Shown piece after piece: positions 25,751-34,940 of a stretch of 64,000 bases of DNA (position 1 is the first letter of the stretch; each line of letters starts with the position of its first letter). This DNA is from an uncultured Muribaculaceae bacterium (GTDB lineage Bacteria; Bacteroidota; Bacteroidia; Bacteroidales; Muribaculaceae). The notes below the pieces were generated by a model that ran no database searches, was not told the DNA's origin, and worked only from the letters and a program-made list of their open reading frames with translations. The DNA lies in assembly GCA_910584365.1 (NCBI GenBank), contig CAJUAF010000002.1, positions 254,081 through 318,080 on the forward strand, in the 5' to 3' direction. Made by a program: the position numbers and the translations under genes.

Positions 25751-26935
25751 TTATTTAACAGTCACGGTCAGTTTGTCCTGGGCGCGTTTTGCTTTAGCGC
25801 GGGCTTCCTCAAGGGTATCGGCCGTAGCGAGGATAACGCCCATACGGCGATGGCCTTTGATTTCGGGCTTGCCGAAGATGCGGATCTGGGTTCCGGGTTC
25901 CTCGAGGACTTTGTCGAGATTCTCGAAAACTATCTCTTTGGTATCTCCTTCCACCACGATCGCACGGGAAGCAGACGGACCATAGAAACGGATTTCAGGA
26001 ACAGGAAGACCGAGCAGAGCGCGGGCGTGGAGACCGAACTCACTGAGGTCCTGGGAAATCATCGTCACCATGCCGGTGTCGTGGGGACGGGGAGAGACTT
26101 CGCTGAAGATGACATGATCATCCTTGATGAAGAGTTCCACTCCGAAAATTCCGTAGCCACCGAGTGCGTCGGTAATCTTGCGGGCAATCTCCCTTGCCTC
26201 GGCAATAGCCTTTTCGCTCATGGGCTGAGGCTGCCACGACTCGCGGTAGTCGCCGTTGACCTGGATGTGTCCGATGGGTTCGCAGAAAGTGGTTCCGGAG
26301 AGGGAACGGACGGTCAGCAAGGTGATTTCATAGTCGAATTTCACAAAGCCTTCCACAATAACACGGCCGGCTCCGGCGCGTCCCCCTTCCTGAGCCTCTT
26401 TCCAGGCCGGTTCGATATCGGCGGCGCTCTTGATAGTGGACTGACCGTGACCGGAGGAACTCATCACCGGTTTTACCACACAGGGGATTCCGACTTCTTC
26501 AACAGCCTTTTCAAATTCCTCGCGGGTATTAGCGAAACGATAAGTGGAGGTGGGAAGTCCAAGCTCTTCGGCCGCCAGACGCCGGATTCCCTCGCGGTTC
26601 ATCGTCAGCCATGCGGCTTTAGCGGTAGGGGTGATGTTGTAACCCTCTTTTTCGAGTTCGACAAGAACCGGCGTAGCGATAGCCTCGACTTCCGGGATGA
26701 TATGGTCGGGCTTCTCTTCCTCGATTACTTTTCGGAGTTCTTCGGGGTCAAGCATATTGAACACTCGGGAACGGTGGGCGATCTGCATGGCCGGGGCATT
26801 GGCATATTTGTCGCAGGCTACAACCTCGACGCCGTAGCGCTGGAGTTCGATAGCAACTTCTTTGCCGAGTTCGCCGCTGCCAAGCAGCAGGGCTTTCTTA
26901 CCCGACGGGGTCATGACGGAACCAATTTTTGTCAT
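25751..26935 (-). CDS. purT: Formate-dependent phosphoribosylglycinamide formyltransferase
   Basis: 394 residues, normal for PurT. The N-terminal Rossmann-like part (LLGSGELGKEVAIELQRYGVEVVACDKY) is followed by an ATP-grasp domain with VKPVMSSSGHGQS, and ends in a typical C-terminal domain (RRMGVILATADTLEEARAKA). It formylates GAR using formate and ATP in purine synthesis, bypassing folate. It converges with purA, so two purine genes are next to each other but in separate transcripts. Confidence 0.96.
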   Translation of the reverse strand: MTKIGSVMTPSGKKALLLGSGELGKEVAIELQRYGVEVVACDKYANAPAMQIAHRSRVFNMLDPEELRKVIEEEKPDHIIPEVEAIATPVLVELEKEGYNITPTAKAAWLTMNREGIRRLAAEELGLPTSTYRFANTREEFEKAVEEVGIPCVVKPVMSSSGHGQSTIKSAADIEPAWKEAQEGGRAGAGRVIVEGFVKFDYEITLLTVRSLSGTTFCEPIGHIQVNGDYRESWQPQPMSEKAIAEAREIARKITDALGGYGIFGVELFIKDDHVIFSEVSPRPHDTGMVTMISQDLSEFGLHARALLGLPVPEIRFYGPSASRAIVVEGDTKEIVFENLDKVLEEPGTQIRIFGKPEIKGHRRMGVILATADTLEEARAKAKRAQDKLTVTVK

Positions 26936-27239
26936 AGCAATTGTCTGTTAATCAGCGGAAAAGAAATCCGGAATAATTACAAGATGATGAATAATAAAAA
27001 ATATTTCCACAAAGTTACGAAATTTTTATGACATTCTATTGCTTCCGGCATAATTTACCATACACGTAAAAATTGGAATATTTGGGAAAAAATTGGCATT
27101 TTCAACTGTATTATAGCTGATATTTAAGGATATTATGTTAATTTTGACGCAAATGTTAAAATCGGATCTCCTCTTTCCCATAACAATCCTCCCGAAAAGT
27201 TGTTGAATAGTAAGAGAGGATGTTAAATTGACCCTGAAA
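26936..27239. other. Divergent intergenic region between purT and rprX
   Basis: About 300 A+T-rich bases. A TAATTTTG element at 27139-27146 on the plus strand could serve rprX, although no good upstream TTTG lies at the usual distance. Nothing else was recognised. Confidence 0.4.
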
Positions 27240-28802
27240 ATGAAGAAATCTACAATCTGGCTGCTTACCGTGCTGATGGCTCTTACGTTCTGCGGGCTGC
27301 TGTATATACAGATAGTATATATGGAGAGCATGATCCGTATGCGCGACGACCAGTTTACCGAAGGCGTAAGACGAAGCCTTTACGCAGTCTCATCCCTGCT
27401 CGAGCAGGACGAGACAAAGTATTTTCTTGAAGAGGACGTCGCCGAGGTGGAGTCCTCCACCGTCTACTCCCAGTACGGCGGCACCCCTCATCTGGGAGGT
27501 ATCAAGTACTCCTTCACCACTCACAGCGGACTTATCGGAGACGTCACCCTGAAAGCCGATGCCGATAAAATCTACAAGCTCCAGAGCGACCAGAGCAATG
27601 TGGCCTCCAGCTACAACTCCATGCGCGAGGAACTGAAAGGACAGTATCTTTACCAGAAAGGAATCATCGACGACGTAATCATAAACATCATGAACAAGGC
27701 CGCCGACCGTCCGATCCAGGAGAGGGCCGATTCGGTGGCTGTGCGCCGTTATCTGACCAAAGAGCTGGAAAACAACGGCCTGGGCCTCCCGTTTGAATTC
27801 GCCGTCGTCAGCCGCAACGGTCATGTTTACTACAAGACCGGAGGATTCGACAACGTAGGCCCGGCGAATATCGAGAACTCCATGTTCGTCCAGTCTCTAT
27901 TCCACAACGATCCCGCGTCAAAGAAAAACTACCTGAAGGTATATTTCCCCTCGAAAAACAAATATATCCTCAGTTCGGTGAAGTTCATGATTCCATCGTT
28001 CATCTTCACTTTCATCCTGCTGATTGTCTTCCTCTACACGATCATCATCGCGTTCCGGCAGAAGAAACTGACCGAGATGAAGAACGACTTCATCAATAAC
28101 ATGACCCACGAGTTCAAGACGCCAATCTCAACAATCTCGCTGGCAGCCCAGATGCTCAACGACCCCTCCGTGCGCAAATCGCCCAATATGCTCCAGCATA
28201 TCTCCAATGTTATCAATGACGAGACCAAGCGACTGCGTTTCCAGGTCGAGAAGGTGTTGCAGATGTCGATGTTCGACAAACAGAAAGGGACGCTCAGGCT
28301 CCAGGATGTCGACGCCAACTCGCTCATTTCAAATGTAGTCAACACTTTCCGCCTGAAAGTTGAGAAATACGGTGGCCATATCGAGGCGCAGTTCAACGCC
28401 GACGACGCAATTGTAAATGTCGACGAGATGCACTTCACCAACGTCATTTTCAACCTTCTGGACAACGCAATCAAATACCGGAAAGAGGACGTGGCCCCGG
28501 AACTCAAGATTACAACCGAAGACCTCCAGGGAGGCAGGCTCCGGATAATCATCGCCGACAACGGCATCGGTATCAAAAAAGAGGATCTCAAGAAGATTTT
28601 CGAGAAGTTCTTCCGCGTCTCGACCGGCAACCGCCACGACGTCAAAGGCTTCGGCCTCGGGCTGGCATATGTCTACAAGATGCTGAACCTTATGGGAGGC
28701 TCCATCACAGCCGAGAGCGAGCTGGGCAAGGGGACCCGTTTCATCATCATCCTGCCGCTTCTTTCCACCTCAGACGACGAGGAAGAGGCAACCAAGGGGT
28801 GA
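27240..28802 (+). CDS. rprX: RprX-like sensor histidine kinase
   Basis: 520 residues from the ATG at 27240; a TTG four codons upstream also starts the frame. The first membrane helix (8-30) and second (about 253-275) enclose a periplasmic sensor of about 220 residues. The phospho-accepting His is at residue 294 counted from the TTG, or 290 from the ATG (NNMTHEFKTP). The ATPase has IFNLLDNAIKY, DNGIGIK and GFGLGLAYV. Length, architecture and the paired regulator fit RprX of Bacteroides fragilis. It is followed after 68 bases by the regulator. Confidence 0.85.
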   Translation: MKKSTIWLLTVLMALTFCGLLYIQIVYMESMIRMRDDQFTEGVRRSLYAVSSLLEQDETKYFLEEDVAEVESSTVYSQYGGTPHLGGIKYSFTTHSGLIGDVTLKADADKIYKLQSDQSNVASSYNSMREELKGQYLYQKGIIDDVIINIMNKAADRPIQERADSVAVRRYLTKELENNGLGLPFEFAVVSRNGHVYYKTGGFDNVGPANIENSMFVQSLFHNDPASKKNYLKVYFPSKNKYILSSVKFMIPSFIFTFILLIVFLYTIIIAFRQKKLTEMKNDFINNMTHEFKTPISTISLAAQMLNDPSVRKSPNMLQHISNVINDETKRLRFQVEKVLQMSMFDKQKGTLRLQDVDANSLISNVVNTFRLKVEKYGGHIEAQFNADDAIVNVDEMHFTNVIFNLLDNAIKYRKEDVAPELKITTEDLQGGRLRIIIADNGIGIKKEDLKKIFEKFFRVSTGNRHDVKGFGLGLAYVYKMLNLMGGSITAESELGKGTRFIIILPLLSTSDDEEEATKG

Positions 28803-28870
28803 AAATTGTTCCTCCGGTGAACAATTTGCAATAGTTAAAACTTATATAAATATAATAAAACTTTAAGATT

Positions 28871-29578
28871 ATGGACGACCGTATGCGAATCCTCCTTTGC
28901 GAGGACGATGAGAATCTGGGGATGTTGCTCCGCGAATACCTCCAGGCCAAAGGCTTCAACGCCGACCTCTATGCCGACGGCGAGGCCGGATACCGCGCTT
29001 TCCTCAAAGGGAAATACGACATCTGTGTGCTGGACGTAATGATGCCGAAAAAAGACGGATTCACCCTGGCGCAGGAAATCCGCGCCGTCAACAGCGAGGT
29101 TCCCATTATTTTCCTGACTGCCAAAACCATCAAGGAAGACATCCTCGAAGGTTTCAAGATAGGGGCCGACGACTATATCACCAAACCGTTCTCGATGGAA
29201 GAGCTTGTGTTCCGTATCGAGGCAATTCTGCGCCGTGTCCGCGGCAAGAAGGGGAAAGAAGTCACCATGTATAAAATCGGCAAATTCACTTTCGACACCC
29301 AGAAGCAGGTGCTGATGATCGGCGACAAAGTGACCAAGCTGACAACTAAGGAATCCGAACTCCTCAGCCTTCTGTGCGCCCACGTGAACGAAATCCTCGA
29401 GCGCAACTATGCGCTGAAAACCATCTGGATTGATGACAATTACTTCAACGCCCGCTCGATGGACGTCTATATCACCAAGCTCCGCAAGCATCTGAAAGAC
29501 GATCCCGCGATTGAAATCATCAACATCCACGGCAAAGGCTACAAACTGATTGCTCCCGAAGTAAAGGAAAATGCCTGA
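28871..29578 (+). CDS. rprY: RprY-like response regulator
   Basis: 235 residues. Receiver with acidic residues E11/D12, phospho-acceptor Asp55 (CVLDVMMPKKDG), Thr in FLTAKT and Lys in ITKPF, then an OmpR/PhoB winged helix ending GKGYKLI. Length and sequence fit RprY. It is partner of the kinase just upstream. An intrinsic terminator (29621-29655) follows the stop after a short gap. Confidence 0.86.
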   Translation: MDDRMRILLCEDDENLGMLLREYLQAKGFNADLYADGEAGYRAFLKGKYDICVLDVMMPKKDGFTLAQEIRAVNSEVPIIFLTAKTIKEDILEGFKIGADDYITKPFSMEELVFRIEAILRRVRGKKGKEVTMYKIGKFTFDTQKQVLMIGDKVTKLTTKESELLSLLCAHVNEILERNYALKTIWIDDNYFNARSMDVYITKLRKHLKDDPAIEIINIHGKGYKLIAPEVKENA

Positions 29579-29620
29579 CATCAGGATTTTCTTCATAACT
29601 TTTAAGATAACTCCTTCTAA

Positions 29621-29657
29621 AAAATCCGGCGCGGAATTTCCGCCGCCGGATTTTTTT
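29621..29657 (+). terminator. Intrinsic terminator of rprXY overlapping the next promoter
   Basis: The stem is 29621-29634 with 29640-29655, one bulged base, and the loop AATTT; seven T's follow. The loop and right arm coincide with the expected -33 position of the downstream gene's promoter. Confidence 0.75.
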
Positions 29658-29668
29658 ACATACCTTTG
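29637..29668 (+). promoter_or_regulatory. Promoter of the first GH13 gene
   Basis: TTTC (29637-29640), 20 bases, TACCTTTG (29661-29668). The -7 element is perfect and the -33 matches three of four bases. Confidence 0.6.
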
Positions 29669-29709
29669 CAGTGTAGAGATAAAACAATAAATAATACAAT
29701 ACTTCCATC

Positions 29710-31149
29710 ATGAAAAAACTGACAGTAGGCGCCGCCCTTCTGAGCGTTCTCTGCGCGATGCCCGCGGGAGCCAGAGACAGGGTGACCCACAACCCCGACG
29801 CGACCAACACCGAGACAATACTCCATGCCTGGAGCTGGAATTTCCCCACGATAGCCCGGAACATGAAGCGTATCGCCGACGCCGGATACACAATGGTGCA
29901 GACTTCTCCCGTTCAGCACTGCTACGACCCCTACGGCTCCACAAAAAAACTTTTCGACCAGGAGGGAAAGGAAGGAAACTGGTATTACTATTACCAGCCG
30001 ACCGACTGGAAAATCGGCAATGCGATTGTCGGCACGAAGGACCAGATGAAAGCCATGCTCGACTCCGCCGCAAAGTATAACGTCAAGGTCATCGTCGACG
30101 TGCTTCCCAACCACACCGCCTTCGACATCGACCAGGTAAGCGACGATATGGTCAACGCTGTCGGCGGACGCGACAGGCTCTACCATTCCACCGGCCTCTC
30201 CCCTATCCGTGACTACAACGACCGGTACCAGTGTACCCTCGAAGGTACAGGAGGCCTTCCAGACGTGAACACCGAGAATCCCGATTTCCAGAAATACTAT
30301 ATGCAGTTCGTAAATGAACTTGTAAACATGGGTGTCCGCGGTTTCCGTTACGATACGGCCAAGCATATCGGCGTACACTCCGACCCGGTAGACGCTGCCT
30401 CCGGTGTGAAAGAAAACGATTTCTGGGATGTAGCCACGGGCCGCAAGGCTGTCAAGGGGGTAAAACTCGCTATCCCTTATGACTCCCTGTTTGTCTACGG
30501 TGAAGTGCTTCAGGACCGCAATGTCCCCGAAGCCGAGTATGCCGACTATTTCGGACAGACCGCTTCCGGTTACGGCTACCACCTGCGCCATGCTCTCGAG
30601 AAAAAGAACGCCAACGGCATTGATCTCAAAAACTGGGACCATCAGGCCGCTCCTGAATTCCTGACCACCTGGGTGGAAAGCCATGACACCTACTGCAACG
30701 CCCACGAAAGCGCTGGTCTGACCGACGAACAGATCCGTACCGGATGGGTCTTCCTGACTGCCCGGCAGAACGGTGTGCCTCTGTTCTTCAGCCGCCCCAT
30801 GAACTCCACCCGCCAGAACTACTGGGGTGACAATCTGCTCGGCGCCCGCGGCAACGATGAATTCTTCCATCCCGAGGTTGTAGCCGTAAACAAATTCCGT
30901 AAAGCCATGAACGGCCAGAAGGAAGATATCCAGACCTCGGAAAACGGCTCAGTGCTGGTTGTCAACCGCGGCAAGAAAGGCGCGGCGGTAGTCAACATCT
31001 CCGACTCGGCCAGCTTTGTCGATGTTACGACCGGGCTGCCCGACGGCACCTACCGCGACGTAGTCTACGGCAAGGAATTCAAAGTTAAAAAAGGACATCT
31101 CCACGGAGCTACCGCGCCCCACCGTACCTATATTCTCCAGCGCAAATAA
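29710..31149 (+). CDS. Secreted alpha-amylase, GH13 family
   Basis: 479 residues. Signal peptide ending at AGARD. The (beta/alpha)8 barrel shows the GH13 regions: DVLPNHTA, GFRYDTAKH with nucleophile Asp215, YGEVLQ with acid/base Glu265, and ESHDTY with the stabilising Asp326. A short C-terminal beta domain follows; there is no carbohydrate-binding module or sorting tail. It cleaves alpha-1,4-glucans in the periplasm or outside. The gene has its own promoter and hairpin terminator (31195-31235) and stands alone rather than in a susCD locus. Confidence 0.9.
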   Translation: MKKLTVGAALLSVLCAMPAGARDRVTHNPDATNTETILHAWSWNFPTIARNMKRIADAGYTMVQTSPVQHCYDPYGSTKKLFDQEGKEGNWYYYYQPTDWKIGNAIVGTKDQMKAMLDSAAKYNVKVIVDVLPNHTAFDIDQVSDDMVNAVGGRDRLYHSTGLSPIRDYNDRYQCTLEGTGGLPDVNTENPDFQKYYMQFVNELVNMGVRGFRYDTAKHIGVHSDPVDAASGVKENDFWDVATGRKAVKGVKLAIPYDSLFVYGEVLQDRNVPEAEYADYFGQTASGYGYHLRHALEKKNANGIDLKNWDHQAAPEFLTTWVESHDTYCNAHESAGLTDEQIRTGWVFLTARQNGVPLFFSRPMNSTRQNYWGDNLLGARGNDEFFHPEVVAVNKFRKAMNGQKEDIQTSENGSVLVVNRGKKGAAVVNISDSASFVDVTTGLPDGTYRDVVYGKEFKVKKGHLHGATAPHRTYILQRK

Positions 31150-31194
31150 TCCTCTGACACTCCGACAGCCGGACATCCGGCAATGATACTGTAC

Positions 31195-31245
31195 CCGGCG
31201 ATGTGGCGAGAAACGAAATCTCGGCATATCGCCGGAGATTTTTAT
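31195..31245 (+). terminator. Stem-loop terminator after the first GH13 gene
   Basis: An 8-bp outer stem CCGGCGAT (31195-31202) / ATCGCCGG (31228-31235) with a second inner pairing (CGAGA/TCTCG) is followed by AGATTTTTA. Confidence 0.65.
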
Positions 31246-31365
31246 GCCTGGAACTCATTCCCGAACGGGAACAAAACTTTGCCACATCGCCGATTGTTAT
31301 TCTAATGAACAGCAGGACAAGATTATCCTGCGGCATTAACGGAATTCACAACTATTTATATAAAG

Positions 31366-31878
31366 ATGAAACGAATCGGAATATTCTATGGCTCCTCAAC
31401 CGGGACTACCGAAAAGATTGCCGGACGCATCGCCGCGTTGCTCGGAGTAGATCAAAAAGATGTATATAACGTGGCTTCGACCGCTCCTTCCAGAGTGGGA
31501 GAATATGACATTCTGGTGTTCGGATCTCCCACATGGGGTTCCGGCGACGTAGAAGATGACTGGTATGATTTCCTTGACGGAGTCGAGGCTCTCGATCTTG
31601 CCGGTAAAGAACTCGCCCTGTTCGGTTGCGGCGACGAAACGATGTCCGATACTTTCTGCAACGCAGTCGGGAAAATACATGACCGGATGAAAGAAACCGG
31701 CGTGAAATTCATAGCTCCCTACGACACTATCGGTTATACGTTTGAGCGTTCGGACGCCAAACCTGAGAAAGCCCTCGAGGCCTACGGTCTTCTCCTGGAT
31801 GAAGTCAATCATCCCGAACTCACCGAAACGCGCCTCAGAGGATGGACCAACCTCTTAAAGGATGCCCGCGACGCCTGA
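31366..31878 (+). CDS. fldA: Flavodoxin
   Basis: 170 residues, long-chain type. The phosphate-binding loop for FMN (GSSTGTTEKIA, residues 9-19) and the flanking SPTWGSGDVEDDWYDF loop are intact. It is a cytoplasmic electron carrier that can replace ferredoxin and could feed radical SAM enzymes such as NrdG. ATG start. A 13-bp hairpin lies downstream (31930-31970). Confidence 0.93.
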   Translation: MKRIGIFYGSSTGTTEKIAGRIAALLGVDQKDVYNVASTAPSRVGEYDILVFGSPTWGSGDVEDDWYDFLDGVEALDLAGKELALFGCGDETMSDTFCNAVGKIHDRMKETGVKFIAPYDTIGYTFERSDAKPEKALEAYGLLLDEVNHPELTETRLRGWTNLLKDARDA

Positions 31879-31929
31879 CTCCGGGAGCTTAAATCCTTAT
31901 ACTTACTACATTTTATTATTACACGATTA

Positions 31930-31970
31930 AAATTATCCCCGCCACTATTTGCCTGTTGCGGGGATAATTT
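31930..31970 (+). terminator. Flavodoxin terminator that encloses the next promoter's -33 element
   Basis: A perfect 13-bp stem (31930-31942 / 31958-31970), with a 15-base loop that contains TTTG. The right arm ends in ATAATTT, directly before the -7 element of the next gene. Confidence 0.7.
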
Positions 31971-31979
31971 GTACCTTTG
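31948..31979 (+). promoter_or_regulatory. Promoter of the large GH13 gene
   Basis: TTTG (31948-31951), 20 bases, TACCTTTG (31972-31979): a full match to the Bacteroidetes consensus. The -33 box lies in the loop of the hairpin. Confidence 0.75.
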
Positions 31980-32038
31980 TATGCGTAAGATTATACCTGA
32001 ATTTATTCACTTAAACATTCATATTTTTCAGTTTTCCC

Positions 32039-34804
32039 ATGAAAAAACAATTACTGCTATTCGTAGCTATGCTTTGGCTGGCGGTAACGGGGATGAACGC
32101 CCAGATGTTTACAACATCTCCCACTCCCCTCCAACAGTCGAGTCAGGATGTAAAAATCTACTTCGACCCGTCGCAATGCGATGTGGCTGCCCTGAAAACA
32201 GCTACCGAAATTTACGCCCATATCGGCGTAACCCTCCCCTCGACTCCCAATTCCTGGTCCCACGTGGTAGGCACCTGGGCTGACAAGATGGCCAAGAAGA
32301 AATTCACAAAACTTTCCAACGGTCTGTGGGAACTCAACATCGGGGACATCAACACTTATTTCAACCTCCCCTCGGGCACGACAATTTCCAAGATTGCGAT
32401 TATCGCCCTGAACGCCGCCGGGACATCCCAGACGAAGGACTGTTTCCTTGACGTGGTTCCCGCCGGATTCTACATCAGCTTTACCCACACTCCGGAGAAT
32501 CTGGTAATCAACAAGGCTACCACTTTCACGTTCACTGTATCGGCCACCGAGAACGCATCGCTTTCCATCAAGGTTGACGGTAAGGAAATCGGTTCGGCAA
32601 GCAACGCCAGAACCCTCACCAAGACCTACTCGTTCTCCACCCAGGGTACCTTCTCGACCGTAACCGCAACCGGAACAAACGGAAAAGAAACCCGCACGGA
32701 GACCGTCACCGTAGCTTATCCGACTGCCTCCAAACAGGAAAACTATCCCGGCGGGAAGCCCGTCATGGGAGCCGTAAAGCAGTCCGACGGTTCGGTCATC
32801 TTCTGTCTGGCCGCTCCCCAGAAGCAGAGTGTCATCCTTGTCGGCTCCTGGGACAATTACCAGACCCTCGACAAAAATGTCATGAAGTATCAGGACTATA
32901 ACGGCTACCGTTACTTCTGGACAAAGGTGTCCGGCCTGAAAAACAATGAATATTACCCCTACTACTATCTCGTGGACGGAACAATCAAGGTTTCAGATCC
33001 CTGCGCAAAACTTGTCCTCGACTGTTACAGCGACAAATGGATTCCCGCCGGTGTATGGACCACCACGATGCCCCAGTATCCCTACGATAAATTCGATGAC
33101 ACCATGCTGGCAGTTTACCGCGGCGATATCGACGATTATAACTGGGACAGCGCGACAAAGAATTTCAAGGTACCCGATACAAAGTCGATGGTAGTCTATG
33201 AACTTCTTCTGCGCGACTTCACAGGCGACGGTTCCGACCAGGACGGCAAGCGCTACGGCACTTTCAGTTCCGCCCTTCCCAAAATCGCCTATCTCAAGAA
33301 CCTCGGTGTAAATGCCGTGGAGATTCTCCCGGTAATGGAATTCAACGGCAACTCCTCCTGGGGCTACAATACCAACAACTACATGGCACTCGACAAAGTT
33401 TACGGATCGCCCAAAGATATGCGAGATTTCGTAGCCGAGTGTCACCGCAACGGTATCGCCGTAATCCTTGACATCGTCTTCAATCAGGCCGACGGCCTGA
33501 TGCCCTGGTATCAGATGTATCCCGCCGGCTCCAATCCTTTCTTCAACCAGGAAGCTCCCCACGCATACAGCGTTCTGAACGACTTCAACCAGGGCTATCA
33601 GCTCGTACAGGACTACTGGCATCAGGTACTCCGCTACTGGATGGAGGCCTACAAGGTCGACGGCTTCCGCTTCGACCTCGTCAAAGGTCTCGGTGACAAC
33701 AGCTCCTACGCCAACAGTTCCGATGCTGTGACCAATGCCTACAACGCCAACCGCGTTGCCCACATGAAGGCTCTCCATGACGTCATCATTTCCGTAAAGG
33801 CCGACGGCATCCATATCAATGAGCTTCTCGGAACCAACCAGGAAGAGAACGCAAACGCTGCCAACGGCGAAATCGGATGGAACAAAGTCAACGACGGCGC
33901 CTGCCAGTATGCGATGGGATTCGCCGACAAAAACGGCGACACCAAAGGTTTCTATTCCCCCAACTGGGGCAAGAACTTCGGAGGTGCCCTTTCTTACGCT
34001 GAAAGCCATGACGAACCCCGTGTTGCCTGGAAGATGAAGGAATATGGCGTTTCCGCTGTGAAATATTCCTCAGCCAATCCCAAGACCGCTTCCGTAAGAC
34101 GCCTCGGCGCAGTTGCCGCTCAGATGCTTCTCTCGCCCGGAGCCCAGATGATATGGGAATTCGAGGAAGTAGGTGCAGACTACAAAATGGGTACAGATCT
34201 TGAAAAACTCCGCGCTATCGCCCCGATGTGGAACTATCTCGATGTTCCTGTCCGCGCCGGACTCCATGAGAATTACCGTCAGCTCTGCAACCTCCGTCTG
34301 AAGAACCCCGAAATGTTCAACGGAACGGCCACCTATACCAACAACGGCTTCACCAACACAATCTCCTCCCCGCGCTGGATCCGCCTCAACAACGGCAGCA
34401 AGGAAATCGTCGGGGTGTTCAATCCCGCCGTTTCCGGCCAAAAGGTAAACGTAACCGTACCAGTACAGCAGCTTAATGAATCAAACTACCAGCTGATTAC
34501 CGCCGGATACAGCACCACTCCTACCCTGACAAGCGCCGCCGGCAACATCACCGTATCGCTTGATGCCAACAGCTTCGCAGTATTCGCCACCAAGAATATC
34601 TCCGGCGTTGAAGAAATCATGACCGACTTCACTGAACCTGTCGTGTTCGTCACCGGCGGTGAAGGTGAAATCATCATCGACGGCGATTATAATGCGGCTG
34701 AGGTCTACAATATTCAGGGCCAGCGTATGGCTTCCCTGGAAGTACCCACAGGAGTCTACGTAGTGCGCGTCGACGGCGAGACCTTCAAGGTAGCTGTAAA
34801 ATAA
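32039..34804 (+). CDS. Large multidomain GH13 alpha-glucan hydrolase with C-terminal sorting-like tail
   Basis: 921 residues. Signal peptide (1-21), a beta domain of unknown type (about 25-135), an Ig-like domain (about 140-225), a CBM48-like glycogen/starch-binding domain (about 240-330), then a GH13 catalytic barrel with nucleophile Asp546 (GFRFDL), acid/base Glu595 (HINELLG) and Asp658 (ESHDEPR). After a C-terminal beta domain comes a tail of about 60 residues (VYNIQGQRM...GVYVVRVDG) like the type IX secretion sorting domains of Bacteroidetes. The CBM48-GH13 order fits pullulanase or a related debranching enzyme. It is secreted or surface-bound and probably works with the smaller amylase encoded upstream. 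Confidence 0.9.
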   Translation: MKKQLLLFVAMLWLAVTGMNAQMFTTSPTPLQQSSQDVKIYFDPSQCDVAALKTATEIYAHIGVTLPSTPNSWSHVVGTWADKMAKKKFTKLSNGLWELNIGDINTYFNLPSGTTISKIAIIALNAAGTSQTKDCFLDVVPAGFYISFTHTPENLVINKATTFTFTVSATENASLSIKVDGKEIGSASNARTLTKTYSFSTQGTFSTVTATGTNGKETRTETVTVAYPTASKQENYPGGKPVMGAVKQSDGSVIFCLAAPQKQSVILVGSWDNYQTLDKNVMKYQDYNGYRYFWTKVSGLKNNEYYPYYYLVDGTIKVSDPCAKLVLDCYSDKWIPAGVWTTTMPQYPYDKFDDTMLAVYRGDIDDYNWDSATKNFKVPDTKSMVVYELLLRDFTGDGSDQDGKRYGTFSSALPKIAYLKNLGVNAVEILPVMEFNGNSSWGYNTNNYMALDKVYGSPKDMRDFVAECHRNGIAVILDIVFNQADGLMPWYQMYPAGSNPFFNQEAPHAYSVLNDFNQGYQLVQDYWHQVLRYWMEAYKVDGFRFDLVKGLGDNSSYANSSDAVTNAYNANRVAHMKALHDVIISVKADGIHINELLGTNQEENANAANGEIGWNKVNDGACQYAMGFADKNGDTKGFYSPNWGKNFGGALSYAESHDEPRVAWKMKEYGVSAVKYSSANPKTASVRRLGAVAAQMLLSPGAQMIWEFEEVGADYKMGTDLEKLRAIAPMWNYLDVPVRAGLHENYRQLCNLRLKNPEMFNGTATYTNNGFTNTISSPRWIRLNNGSKEIVGVFNPAVSGQKVNVTVPVQQLNESNYQLITAGYSTTPTLTSAAGNITVSLDANSFAVFATKNISGVEEIMTDFTEPVVFVTGGEGEIIIDGDYNAAEVYNIQGQRMASLEVPTGVYVVRVDGETFKVAVK

Positions 34805-34871
34805 ACGATATAGTCCACATCTCTGCCCCGGCTTTTATGCACCCCCGGAAAGCAGATAAACTCTAAAATAT

Positions 34872-34903
34872 CAAAACGGATTTGCGAAAGCGAGTCCGTT
34901 TTG
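34872..34903 (+). terminator. Stem-loop after the large GH13 gene, overlapping the mnmA promoter
   Basis: A 9-bp perfect stem CAAAACGGA / TCCGTTTTG with a 14-base loop beginning with TTTG. The right arm is followed by the mnmA -7 element. Confidence 0.65.
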
Positions 34904-34912
34904 TTAATTTTG
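34881..34912 (+). promoter_or_regulatory. Promoter of the mnmA operon
   Basis: TTTG (34881-34884), 20 bases, TAATTTTG (34905-34912): full consensus match, with the start expected about 20 bases before the ATG at 34941. Confidence 0.75.
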
Positions 34913-34940
34913 TAGTGCAAAAAACTGAAACTACGTTTGC

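Noticed and set aside
25736..27031. 431-codon open frame on the plus strand across purT
   Set aside because: It is antisense to a full-length, motif-complete purT; its residue composition has no family features.
29656..30870. 404-codon minus-strand frame across the first GH13 gene
   Set aside because: The plus-strand enzyme has signal peptide and all GH13 catalytic residues.
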